Source of the DNA: Duganella sp. 1224
GTDB lineage: Bacteria; Pseudomonadota; Gammaproteobacteria; Burkholderiales; Burkholderiaceae_D
DNA length: 64,000 bases
Assembly: GCF_013408245.1 (NCBI RefSeq)
Contig: NZ_JACBYS010000008.1
Span: 148,673 to 212,672 of the forward strand
Reading direction: 5' to 3'
The position numbers and the translations under genes were made by a program. Below the pieces are notes generated by a model. That model saw only the letters and a list, made by a program, of their open reading frames with translations. It ran no database searches and had not been told where the DNA came from. Positions 8,313 to 16,738 of the stretch are shown in pieces; within the stretch, counting starts at the first letter, position 1, and every line of letters starts with the position of its first letter.

Positions 8313-9539
8313 ATGAAGATTAATGGTGATCGCCTGTGGGCGTCGTTGATGGAGCTGGCGAAAATAGGCGCGACAGAGAAGGGCGGCGTCAAACGCCTGG
8401 CGCTGACCGATCTCGATAAGCAGGGCCGCGACCTCGTGGTCAGCTGGGGCAAGCAGGCCGGGATGTCGATCACGGTGGACCAGATCGGCAATGTCTTCAT
8501 GCGCCGCGACGGCACCAACAACGCGCTGCCGCCGGTGATGACCGGCAGCCATATCGACACCCAGCCCACCGGCGGCAAATTCGATGGCAACTACGGCGTG
8601 CTGGCCGGCCTGGAAGTAGTGCGCACGTTGAACGACTTGAAGATCAAGACCGAGGCGCCGATCGAAGTCGCGTTCTGGACCAACGAGGAAGGCTCGCGCT
8701 TTGTGCCGGTGATGATGGGCTCCGGCGTGTTCTGCGGCGCCTTCAGCCTGGAAACCGCGTACGCCGCGCGCGACGTGGAGGGCAAGTCGGTCGGCGAGGA
8801 GCTGGAGCGTATCGGCTACAAGGGCACGCAGGTGCCGGGCGACCATCCCATCGGCGCCTACTTCGAAACGCACATCGAGCAAGGACCGGTGCTGGAAGAC
8901 GCCGACAAGGTGATCGGCGTGGTGCCGGCGGTGATGGGCCTGTCGTGGTACGACTGCGTGGTGACCGGCATGGAAGCGCACGCGGGGCCGACGCCCATGC
9001 ATCTGCGTAAGGACGCGCTGCAGGTCGCCACGCGCATCATGCAGGAAGTGGTGGCCATCGCCAACCGCTACCCGCCGTATGGACGCGGCACGGTGGGCAT
9101 GGTGCAGGTGTTCCCCAACAGCCGCAATGTGATTCCGGGCGAAGTCAAATTCAGCATCGACCTGCGCAACGTGAACGATGAGCTGCTGAACACCATGCAC
9201 GAGGAGATGCTGGCCTTCATCGACAAGCAGCGCGGCGAGACGGGGCTGAAGATCGCCATCGAGCGCGTGTCCTATTATCCGCCATGTCCGTTCCATCCCG
9301 AGTGCGTGGATGCCGTCCGCAGCGCCACCGCGAAGCTCGGCTACTCGACCATGGACGTGGTATCCGGCGCCGGCCACGATGCCATCTATGCCGCTCGCCT
9401 GGCGCCGTCCGGCATGATCTTCGTGCCGTGCAAGGATGGCATCAGCCACAACGAAATCGAAGACGCCAAGGCCGAACACCTGGAAGCTGGCTGCAACGTC
9501 CTGCTGCACGCGATGCTGGAGCGCGCCCGCGTGGTTTGA
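8313..9539 (+). CDS. Beta-ureidopropionase, M20 zinc amidohydrolase
   Basis: Hydrolyses N-carbamoyl-beta-alanine (or N-carbamoyl-3-aminoisobutyrate) to beta-alanine, CO2 and ammonia, the third step of reductive pyrimidine breakdown. It belongs to the Zn-dependent hydantoinase/carbamoylase branch of M20: GSHIDTQP and NEEGSRF carry metal ligands, ETHIEQGP follows, and the dimerisation domain shows AHAGPTPM. I chose ATG 8313 because it has AAGGAG upstream; the frame is open earlier but overlaps the dihydropyrimidinase gene. Length 408 aa. The related L-carbamoylases and allantoate amidohydrolases share the fold, so the call leans on the operon. Confidence 0.9.
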   Translation: MKINGDRLWASLMELAKIGATEKGGVKRLALTDLDKQGRDLVVSWGKQAGMSITVDQIGNVFMRRDGTNNALPPVMTGSHIDTQPTGGKFDGNYGVLAGLEVVRTLNDLKIKTEAPIEVAFWTNEEGSRFVPVMMGSGVFCGAFSLETAYAARDVEGKSVGEELERIGYKGTQVPGDHPIGAYFETHIEQGPVLEDADKVIGVVPAVMGLSWYDCVVTGMEAHAGPTPMHLRKDALQVATRIMQEVVAIANRYPPYGRGTVGMVQVFPNSRNVIPGEVKFSIDLRNVNDELLNTMHEEMLAFIDKQRGETGLKIAIERVSYYPPCPFHPECVDAVRSATAKLGYSTMDVVSGAGHDAIYAARLAPSGMIFVPCKDGISHNEIEDAKAEHLEAGCNVLLHAMLERARVV

Positions 9540-9571
9540 CCGGTGCGCGGCTGGCGTGCATACTCCAGCGC

Positions 9572-10966
9572 ATGCACACCGATCCCCAACAAGCCTATCT
9601 TGATGCTAACCACCTTCTGGCCGCCGGCGATTATGCCGGCGCCGAGGCGTGCTATCTGCAAGCGCTGGCGCTGCAGCCGTGGCATGTGGCGGCGCGCGCC
9701 AATCTTGGGTACTTGAAGGAGCAGCAAGGCGCCACGGCGGAGGCGGAATTTCACTATCGGCAGGCGATCGCGCTGGTGCCGGACCACGCGCAACTGCATC
9801 AGAATCTGGGGGCGCTGCTGTTCAAGGAGAAGCGGCTGGCGGAGTCGGAGGCGTCCCTGCGGACGGCGGCGGAGTTGACGCCGGATGCGCCGACTGCCTG
9901 GAGCCAGTTGGGCGCGGTGCTGGTGTGCCTGCACCGCGAGCCGGAGGGCGAGGCTTGCTATCGCCAGGCGCTGGCGCTCGATCCGACGCATGCGCGCACG
10001 CGGTTCAATCTCAGTTATCTGCTGCTGCGCCAGGCGCGCTTTGAGGAGGGCTGGCGCATGCTGGACGCGCGCTGGCAGTTCGACCATTTTCCGCTGTCGT
10101 TCGATCGTCCTTTTTGGGACGGTGAGTCGCTGGAGGGCAAGTCCATTGTGCTCGGGCTGGAGGCTGGGCATGGCGACATGATCCATTTCTGCCGCTACGC
10201 GGGCATGCTGAAGCAGCGCGGCGCGGCGCGTGTGGACGTGGTGTGTCATCCGGGCTTGCAGCGCTTGCTGGAAACGCTGGACGGCGTGGACCGCGTACAT
10301 GCCTTGGGCGAGGCGCTGCCGGGCGGTTGGGATTACTGGACGCGGCCTATGCGTCTGCCAGGATTGTTTGGCACGGAGATGGCGACCATTCCGTCGGCCA
10401 CGCCGTATCTGCACGCGCAGCCGGCGTCGGTGGCGCGCTGGCGCGACGTGTTGCGCGGGGCGGGACTGGATTCAGGACTGCGCGTGGGACTGGTCTGGCG
10501 TGGCAACGCCAATTTTGAAAATGATGCGGATCGTTCGCTGCCATCGTTGCTGGCGCTGGCGCCGCTGGGCGAGGCTGTGGCGGCTAGCCCTCGCGCGGTG
10601 CATTTCGTCAGCCTGCAAAAGGGCGCAGGCGAGGCCGAGGCGCTGGCGCCGCCGGCCGGCATGCATGTGCATCCGCTGGCGTCGCGCCTCGACGACTTTG
10701 CCGAGACGGCGGCGCTGGTCGCCAATCTGGATCTGGTGATCAGTGTGGACACGGCGGTGGCGCATCTGGCCGGCGCGCTGGGCAAGCCTTGCTGGCTGCT
10801 GCTGCCGGATTATCGCTGCGACTGGCGCTGGATGGCGGAGCGCGAGGACACGCCGTGGTATCCGTCCATGCGCCTGTTCCGCCAGCCGCGCGGCGCTGGC
10901 TGGGCGCCGGTGATCGCGTCGGTGGCGGACGCGCTGGCAGGGCTGGCGGCCGGTCAGTCGCGGTAG
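9572..10966 (+). CDS. TPR protein with a glycosyltransferase-9-like C-terminal domain
   Basis: The first 160 residues are tandem tetratricopeptide repeats (DYAGAEACYLQALAL, then HYRQAIALVPDHA). The C-terminal half carries the DTAVAHLAGALGKPCW motif seen in GT9/heptosyltransferase-like and GT41-like domains. No signal peptide or membrane segment is evident, so a cytosolic protein is likely. ATG 9572 gives 464 aa; earlier in-frame codons would run inside the ureidopropionase gene. It sits between the pyrimidine and purine genes with no obvious functional link. Its 3' end overlaps the opposite-strand uraD-allC gene by 13 bp. The acceptor it modifies, if any, is unknown. Confidence 0.82.
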   Translation: MHTDPQQAYLDANHLLAAGDYAGAEACYLQALALQPWHVAARANLGYLKEQQGATAEAEFHYRQAIALVPDHAQLHQNLGALLFKEKRLAESEASLRTAAELTPDAPTAWSQLGAVLVCLHREPEGEACYRQALALDPTHARTRFNLSYLLLRQARFEEGWRMLDARWQFDHFPLSFDRPFWDGESLEGKSIVLGLEAGHGDMIHFCRYAGMLKQRGAARVDVVCHPGLQRLLETLDGVDRVHALGEALPGGWDYWTRPMRLPGLFGTEMATIPSATPYLHAQPASVARWRDVLRGAGLDSGLRVGLVWRGNANFENDADRSLPSLLALAPLGEAVAASPRAVHFVSLQKGAGEAEALAPPAGMHVHPLASRLDDFAETAALVANLDLVISVDTAVAHLAGALGKPCWLLLPDYRCDWRWMAEREDTPWYPSMRLFRQPRGAGWAPVIASVADALAGLAAGQSR

Positions 10967-12705
10967 CTGCGCAGGAAGTCGAGCAACACGCGGGCGGCGA
11001 TGTCGGCGTCGTCGGCGGTCATGGTTTCCAGCGGGTTGTGGCTGATGCCGCCGTTGCCGCAGCGGGTGAACAGCATGGCGACGTCGGTGATCGCGGCCAT
11101 GGCCATGGCGTCGTGGCCGGCGCCGGACAGCAGGTCGAAGCGCGGCAGGCCGGTACGTTCGATGGCGTCGCCAAACTGCTGCATCAGGCGCGGCGCGCAG
11201 GGCGCGGCGTTGGCCTCCAGCAGCGGCTGCAGCGTGAATTCAATCTGGCGGCGCGCGCAGATGGCGGCGATGCCGTCCATGACGTCCTTAACAGCGGCAA
11301 CGCGCACGGCGTCGTCGGCGGCGCGGATGTCGAGCGACAGCTTGCAGGCGCCGGGGATGACGTTGACCGAGCCGTTCGGCACCTGCAACTGGCCCACCGT
11401 GCCGACCAGCGAGGGCGCCTGTGCGCAGCGCTGTTCGACCAGCAGCACGATTTCCGCGGCGGCTGCGGCGGCGTCCTTGCGCATGTTCATGGGCGTGGTG
11501 CCGGCGTGGCTGGCCAGTCCGCTCAGGTCGACCAGGTAGCGCGAGCTGCCGGCGATGGCGGTGACCACGCCCAGCGGCAGGCCGTGTTGCAGCAGCACCG
11601 GGCCCTGTTCGATATGGACTTCCACAAAGCCGAGCAGTTCGGCCGGGTCGCGGGCGATGGCCGGGATGCGCGCCACGTCATGGCCGGCGGCCAGCAGCGC
11701 GTCGCGCATGGTGATGCCGTCGGCGTCGGTCTGGTCCAGCAGCGACAGGTCGAAGCGGCCGGTGATGGCGGTGCTGCCGAGGAAGGTGCTCTTGAAACGC
11801 ACGCCTTCTTCTTCGGCGAAGCCGATCACTTCAAGATGGAACGGCAGCTTTTCGCCGCGCTGGTGCAGGTGGCGAACGATGGCGATCGGCAGCAGGATGC
11901 CGAGGCGGCCGTCGTACTTGCCGCCGTTGCGCACGGTGTCGTAGTGCGATCCGGTGATCAGCGTTTTGGCGCCGGCGGCGTCCGAGCGGTAGACGCCCAT
12001 CACGTTGCCAACGGCGTCGATGTGCGCTTCCATGCCCGCTTCGCGCATCCAGTCCAGCAACTGGGCGGCGGTGCGGCGGTGGGCGGGCGTCATGTAGGCA
12101 CAGGTGAGGGCGCCGTCGTCATCGCTCCATGCGGCCAGGTCTTCGCTCCATTGCATGATGGCGGGGCCGAATTCCAATTGCACGGCTAGCAGGTCGTTGA
12201 GGCGGATTTCGGCGATGCGATGGATCTGGCGCAGGCATTCGGCAATTTCGTCGGCGCGCTGGTTTTTCAGGCGCCGCGCGAAGGTGGCGATGACGCTCTG
12301 GCGCGTCAGCCCTTGTCCGGTGGGGCCTTTCACGGCCAGGATGAAGGGGAAGCCGAATTTGGCGTTGTAGTCGGCGTTCAGCTGGTGCAGCGTGGCGAAC
12401 TCCTCGGCGCTGCACAGGTGCAGGCCGGATTTGGCTTGTTCGCTGGTGGATTCGGCGGTCAGCTGGCCGGCCACGGCGGCCTTGCCGGCCAGCTCGGGGT
12501 GAGCGCGGATCAGGCCCAGTTGCTCATCCAGCGTGGCGGCGTTGACCACATCCTGCAAGGCCAGCTTGAGCGCGGTGACGCTGGCGAACGGACGGCGCGC
12601 GGCGGCGCGTTCCGGTATCCACGGCGAGTGTTCGTAAATGCCGCGCAGGCGGTCGACGAAGGTGGCGCTGTCGCAGCTGTTCAGGTCTGGGAGTGTGGTC
12701 ATCAT
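10954..12705 (-). CDS. Fused OHCU decarboxylase / allantoate amidohydrolase
   Basis: A 583 aa protein with two enzymes of purine-ring breakdown. Residues 1 to about 165 are UraD: 2-oxo-4-hydroxy-4-carboxy-5-ureidoimidazoline decarboxylase, with His69 in AHPELAGKAA and the KFGFPFILA strand. From about residue 170 the protein is an M20 allantoate amidohydrolase (AllC): GSHYDTV and AEEEGVRF metal motifs, VHIEQGP, and SHAGTTPMNMR in the dimerisation domain. It thus covers the formation of S-allantoin and, after an allantoinase not in this window, the opening of allantoate. Its start lies about 70 bp beyond the downstream end of the LysR gene, on the same strand. The regulator and PuuD make urate the logical inducer pathway. 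Confidence 0.92.
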   Translation of the reverse strand: MMTTLPDLNSCDSATFVDRLRGIYEHSPWIPERAAARRPFASVTALKLALQDVVNAATLDEQLGLIRAHPELAGKAAVAGQLTAESTSEQAKSGLHLCSAEEFATLHQLNADYNAKFGFPFILAVKGPTGQGLTRQSVIATFARRLKNQRADEIAECLRQIHRIAEIRLNDLLAVQLEFGPAIMQWSEDLAAWSDDDGALTCAYMTPAHRRTAAQLLDWMREAGMEAHIDAVGNVMGVYRSDAAGAKTLITGSHYDTVRNGGKYDGRLGILLPIAIVRHLHQRGEKLPFHLEVIGFAEEEGVRFKSTFLGSTAITGRFDLSLLDQTDADGITMRDALLAAGHDVARIPAIARDPAELLGFVEVHIEQGPVLLQHGLPLGVVTAIAGSSRYLVDLSGLASHAGTTPMNMRKDAAAAAAEIVLLVEQRCAQAPSLVGTVGQLQVPNGSVNVIPGACKLSLDIRAADDAVRVAAVKDVMDGIAAICARRQIEFTLQPLLEANAAPCAPRLMQQFGDAIERTGLPRFDLLSGAGHDAMAMAAITDVAMLFTRCGNGGISHNPLETMTADDADIAARVLLDFLRSYRD

Positions 12706-12773
12706 GGCTCCATCATAACGCGCCAGCGCCGCCGCGATATATGCGGTATGCGGTACGGTTTATATGACTGCGC

Positions 12774-13712
12774 TTACTTCTGCGTCAACGCCTTGGCGGC
12801 GGCGGCCACCTGTTCGCGCAGCCATTTGTGTTCCGGCGCCTGGTGCACGCGCTGGTGCCACAGCTGGTAAAAGCGCATGGCCGGAAACTGCACCGGCACG
12901 GTGTAGGTCTTGAGCGGCATCTGCTTTTCGTAGTGGCGCACGAACTGGCTGCCGGTGGTCAGCACCAGGTCGGTCTGCGCCAGCATGTTGGGGATCAGGC
13001 CAAAGTAGGCCGATTCCACCACCACGTTGCGCTGCAGGCCCTGGCGCTCCAGGTAGTCGTCGATGACGCCGAGGTAGCCGGGCAGGATGGGCGTGGGCGC
13101 CACGTGCGGCAGCGTGAGATAGTCGTCCAGCGACATCTTGTCGGCCGGCGTGCGCAGCGCGTACGGGCAGTCGGCGCGCATCACGCAGATGATCGGGTCC
13201 TCGAACAGCTTGGACATGTGCAGGTGCTCGGGCGGCTCGTCCCAGTTGGCGATCACCAGGTCCATGTCGCCGTCCGACAGCATGCGCACGTAGTCGACCC
13301 CGGCGCCCAGGCTGTGGATCTTGATGCGGCTGTTGGGCGAGCCGCGCCGCAGCAGCGCCACCAGGTTGGGCAGGAACTGGCTGTCCAGGTAGTCCGGCGC
13401 TGCCACGTGGAAGGTGCGCGCTTCCTCCTGTGGCATGAAAGGTGCCTTCCTCAGGAACAGGTTCTCGGTTTCGTCGAGGATGCGCTTTGCTGGTGCAAGC
13501 AGGCTTTCGCCGTGCTGGGTCGGCACCATGCCGCGCGCGCCGCGCACCAGAATGGGGTCGCCGGTCAGCTCGCGCAGCTTGCGCAGCGAGGCGGAGATCG
13601 AGGGCTGCGGCTGATTCAGTTTGAGGGCGACGCGGGAGACGTTTTTCTCCACCAGCAGCAGGTAGAGGATGCGGATCAGGTGGAGGTCCAGGTGTTGCGG
13701 CAAAGCGGACAT
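12774..13712 (-). CDS. LysR-family regulator of the urate section
   Basis: 312 aa LysR-type regulator: an N-terminal winged helix (VSRVALKLNQPQPSISASL, residues 24-42) and a substrate-binding-like effector domain. It is divergent from puuD with 117 bp between the starts and lies just upstream, on the same strand, of uraD-allC. That is the classic layout of a regulator controlling both sides. The effector is not visible; urate or a breakdown product is the natural guess. The intergenic bases are AT-rich but I see no clean dyad to name as its operator. Confidence 0.88.
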   Translation of the reverse strand: MSALPQHLDLHLIRILYLLLVEKNVSRVALKLNQPQPSISASLRKLRELTGDPILVRGARGMVPTQHGESLLAPAKRILDETENLFLRKAPFMPQEEARTFHVAAPDYLDSQFLPNLVALLRRGSPNSRIKIHSLGAGVDYVRMLSDGDMDLVIANWDEPPEHLHMSKLFEDPIICVMRADCPYALRTPADKMSLDDYLTLPHVAPTPILPGYLGVIDDYLERQGLQRNVVVESAYFGLIPNMLAQTDLVLTTGSQFVRHYEKQMPLKTYTVPVQFPAMRFYQLWHQRVHQAPEHKWLREQVAAAAKALTQK

Positions 13713-13829
13713 GGGTTTGTTTCGTTTATACGGGAATGGATATGTTTAATATACTCTAATGTTCATGTAGCAGGAATCAAATCCGTTTATCTTCTGTAAA
13801 TTAGCCACATTCTTAACCTCTCACACTAC

Positions 13830-15038
13830 ATGGAATATCTGATCCCTTATGGCCTCGAATGGGCGAACCTGCTGGTGCGCTGGCTGCACATCATCACCGG
13901 CATCGCGTGGATAGGCGCCTCGTTCTATTTTGTCTGGCTGGATAATTCGATCCGCCCGCCGGCGCCGGGCTCGGAGCTGGCGAAGAAGGGCGTGTCGGGC
14001 GAGTTGTGGGCGGTGCATGGCGGCGGTTTCTACAACCCGCAGAAGTACCTGGTGGCGCCGGCCGAGCTGCCCAAGGAGCTGCACTGGTTTAAGTGGGAGG
14101 CCTATTCGACCTGGCTGTCGGGCATCGCGTTGCTGACCATCGCCTACTACTTCAACGCGCAGGCGATGATGATCGATAAGTCGGTAGCGGATCTCTCCAG
14201 CTGGCAGGCGGTGGGCATCGGCATCGGCACGCTGGTGGTTGGCTGGACGGTGTATGACCTGCTGTGCCGCTCGCCGCTGGGCAAGCATGACCTGTGGTTC
14301 GGGGTGGTGATCTTCGCGCTGATCGTGGCGGCGGCCTATGGCCTGACGCATGTGCTGAGTGGCCGCGCGGCGTATATCCATGTGGGGGCGCTGATCGGCA
14401 CCATTATGGTCGGCAATGTGCTGATGCTGATTATTCCGGGCCAGCGCAAGATGGTGGAGGCCATGTCCGCCGGCCGCATGCCGGATCCGGTGCACGGACA
14501 GAAGGCCAAGCAGCGCAGCGTGCACAATAACTACTTCACGCTGCCGGTGCTGTTCATCATGATCAGCAACCATTATGCGATGACGTACCGGAACGAGCGC
14601 GCGTGGCTGGTGCTGGCGTTCATCATGGCGGCGGGCGTGTTCATTCGCCACTTCTTCAACCTGCGGCACAAGGGCCGCGTGGAATGGCGTTATCCGGCCA
14701 TCGGCGTGGCGCTGCTGGCGTGCGTGGCGGTGGCGATCGCGCCATCCAGGCCGGCAGCGGTGGCGCCAGCGGCTGATCCGGCGGCGGCGTTTGCGGGTGT
14801 GCAGGCGGTGATTGCGCAGCGTTGCGTGTCCTGCCATTCAGCGCATCCCACGCAGCCCGGCTTTGCGGCGGCGCCGCTGGGCGTGGCGTTCGATAACGCG
14901 GCCGAGATTCACCAGAACGCCGAGAAGATCTACAAGCAGGTGGTGCAGACCAAGGCCATGCCGCTGGCTAACCTGACCAATATGACGGAGGCGGAGCGGG
15001 CGCAGATCGCGGCCTGGTACGCGTCCGGCGCAAAATGA
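13830..15038 (+). CDS. puuD: Membrane urate hydroxylase with C-terminal cytochrome c domain
   Basis: PuuD oxidises urate to 5-hydroxyisourate, passing electrons through its own haem to the respiratory chain. About eight membrane segments precede a periplasmic cytochrome c domain with the haem motif Cys332-x-x-Cys335-His336 (CVSCH). The N-terminus EWANLLVRWLHIITGIAWIG is typical. The 402 aa length is normal. No purine-rich ribosome site stands before the ATG, which is unusual for this window. Downstream genes for an M20 hydrolase and a thioesterase follow within 25 bp each. Its product feeds the UraD domain encoded on the opposite strand. Confidence 0.93.
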   Translation: MEYLIPYGLEWANLLVRWLHIITGIAWIGASFYFVWLDNSIRPPAPGSELAKKGVSGELWAVHGGGFYNPQKYLVAPAELPKELHWFKWEAYSTWLSGIALLTIAYYFNAQAMMIDKSVADLSSWQAVGIGIGTLVVGWTVYDLLCRSPLGKHDLWFGVVIFALIVAAAYGLTHVLSGRAAYIHVGALIGTIMVGNVLMLIIPGQRKMVEAMSAGRMPDPVHGQKAKQRSVHNNYFTLPVLFIMISNHYAMTYRNERAWLVLAFIMAAGVFIRHFFNLRHKGRVEWRYPAIGVALLACVAVAIAPSRPAAVAPAADPAAAFAGVQAVIAQRCVSCHSAHPTQPGFAAAPLGVAFDNAAEIHQNAEKIYKQVVQTKAMPLANLTNMTEAERAQIAAWYASGAK

Positions 15039-15060
15039 CGCATCAAGCAAGGATCAAAGA

Positions 15061-16287
15061 ATGAGCAAGCAAAAACTGGCCGAGTGGATCGACGCGCACT
15101 TTGACGAGGAGGTGGGCGTGCTGCAGCAGTTGCTGCGTGTACCGACCGATACGCCGCCGGGCAACAACGCGCCGCACGCGGAGGTGGTGGCGGATCTGGT
15201 CAAGGCCTATGGCTGGACGGCCGAGAAGCACGCGGTGCCGGCGCAGACGGTGCGCGACTACGGCATGGAGAGCATCACCAACCTGATTATCCGCCGTCCC
15301 TATGCGGCGGGCGGGCCGACGCTGGCGCTGAACGCGCACGGCGACGTGGTGCCGCCGGGCGACAACTGGACCTATCCGCCATATGGCGGCGTGGTGGAAA
15401 ATGGCTATATCTACGGGCGCGCGGCGGCGGTGTCGAAGTCGGACTTTGCGACCTACATCTTTGCCGTCCGCGCGCTGGAGGCGCTGGGCGTGCCGCTGAA
15501 GGGGGCGCTGGAACTGCACTTCACGTACGACGAGGAGTTCGGCGGCTTGCTGGGGCCGGGCTGGCTGCTGGAGCAGAAGCTGACCAAGCCGGATTTTGTC
15601 ATCGCGGCGGGCTTCAGCTACAACATCGTCACCGCGCACAACGCCTGCCTGCAGCTGGAGGTTACGGTGCACGGCAAGTCCGGCCACGGCGCCATGCCGG
15701 AAACCGGGCACGACGCCCTGCAGGCGGCCACGCGCATCCTGAACGCGATCTACGATCAGCTGCCGGAGCTGAAGAAGATCAAGTCGAAAGTGGCCGGCAT
15801 CGATTCGCCGACCATGCTGGTGGGCCGCATCGACGGCGGCACCAACACCAACGTGGTGCCGGGCAAGGTGGTGCTGAAGATGGACCGCCGCATGATTCCG
15901 GAAGAGGACCCGGTGGCGGTGGAAGCGCAGGTGCGCGCGCTGATCGAGAACGCGGTGCGGGGCGTGCCTGGCATCACGCTGGAGATCCGGCGCCTGCTGC
16001 TGTCGCACGCGCTGCGCGAGCGTCCGGGGACGGAGAAGCTGGTGGCCAGCCTCCAGAAAAATGCCGAAACGTTCATCGGCGAGAAGATTCCGGCGCAGGG
16101 CACGCCGCTGTACGCGGATGCGCGCCTGTACGGCGAACATGGCATTCCGGCCGTGCTGTATGGCGCCGGGCCGCGCACGGTGCCGGAGTCCAACGCCAAG
16201 AAGGCGGACGAGCGTCTCAACCTGGAAGACCTGCGCAAGGCAACCAAGGTGGTAGCATGCACCTTATTTGACTTCCTCGGAGCGTAA
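15061..16287 (+). CDS. M20-family hydrolase-like protein with altered metal site
   Basis: 408 aa protein of the ArgE/DapE branch of M20. The first metal ligand His93 (AHGDVVP) and the Glu pair 158-159 (YDEEFGG) are present. The bridging Asp position in the usual GRGxxDxK motif is Val124 (GRAAAVSK). The acidic ligand expected after the central strand is replaced by AAGFS (182-186). The C-terminal His position reads NAKKADE (378-384). Three of five canonical ligands are therefore missing. It follows puuD by 22 bp and is followed at once by a thioesterase gene, so it probably acts in, or binds an intermediate of, purine-ring breakdown. Reaction unknown. Confidence 0.8.
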   Translation: MSKQKLAEWIDAHFDEEVGVLQQLLRVPTDTPPGNNAPHAEVVADLVKAYGWTAEKHAVPAQTVRDYGMESITNLIIRRPYAAGGPTLALNAHGDVVPPGDNWTYPPYGGVVENGYIYGRAAAVSKSDFATYIFAVRALEALGVPLKGALELHFTYDEEFGGLLGPGWLLEQKLTKPDFVIAAGFSYNIVTAHNACLQLEVTVHGKSGHGAMPETGHDALQAATRILNAIYDQLPELKKIKSKVAGIDSPTMLVGRIDGGTNTNVVPGKVVLKMDRRMIPEEDPVAVEAQVRALIENAVRGVPGITLEIRRLLLSHALRERPGTEKLVASLQKNAETFIGEKIPAQGTPLYADARLYGEHGIPAVLYGAGPRTVPESNAKKADERLNLEDLRKATKVVACTLFDFLGA

Positions 16288-16288
16288 G

Positions 16289-16738
16289 ATGTTTTCCAAA
16301 CAGCTGATGGCGGCGTGGGGCGATATGGACTTCAACAGCCATATGCGCAACACGGCTTTTCTCGACAAGGCGGGCGATGTGCGGATGCTGTTCCTGTCGG
16401 AGCACGGCTTCCCGATGCGCGAGTTCATGCGGCTGAATATCGGGCCGGTGGTGATGAAGGACGAGATTGCGTACTTCAAGGAAGTGCTGCTGCTGGAAGA
16501 GATCACCGTCACGCTGGGCCTTGCCGGTCTGTCGGAGGATGGCAGCCGCTGGATACTGCGCTCGGACATCATCCGCCCGGACGGCAAGCTGGCGGCGCGC
16601 GTCAGCAGCACCGGCGGCTGGCTCGATCTGGAGGCGCGCAAGCTGATCGCGCCGCCGCCGGCGCTGATGGCGACCTGGCAGGCGCTGGTCAAGACCGACG
16701 ATTACCAGGATCTGCCGTCCAGCCTCAAACCAGCCTAG
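16289..16738 (+). CDS. Hotdog-fold acyl-CoA thioesterase-like protein
   Basis: 149 aa single-domain hotdog protein of the 4-hydroxybenzoyl-CoA thioesterase/YbgC type. The motif WGDMDFNSHMRN (residues 10-21) matches the D-x-N-x-x-H pattern of the catalytic loop. ATG 16289 comes one base after the stop of the M20 gene and has CGGAG just upstream, inside that gene. Tight spacing suggests co-translation with the M20 protein. The 3' end overlaps the opposite-strand binding-protein gene by 4 bp. Substrate cannot be read from sequence; a link to purine catabolism is only positional. Confidence 0.8.
   Translation: MFSKQLMAAWGDMDFNSHMRNTAFLDKAGDVRMLFLSEHGFPMREFMRLNIGPVVMKDEIAYFKEVLLLEEITVTLGLAGLSEDGSRWILRSDIIRPDGKLAARVSSTGGWLDLEARKLIAPPPALMATWQALVKTDDYQDLPSSLKPA

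Noticed and set aside
10789..12189. A 466-codon plus-strand frame across uraD-allC
   Set aside because: Antisense to a protein with clear UraD and AllC motifs; no domain of its own.
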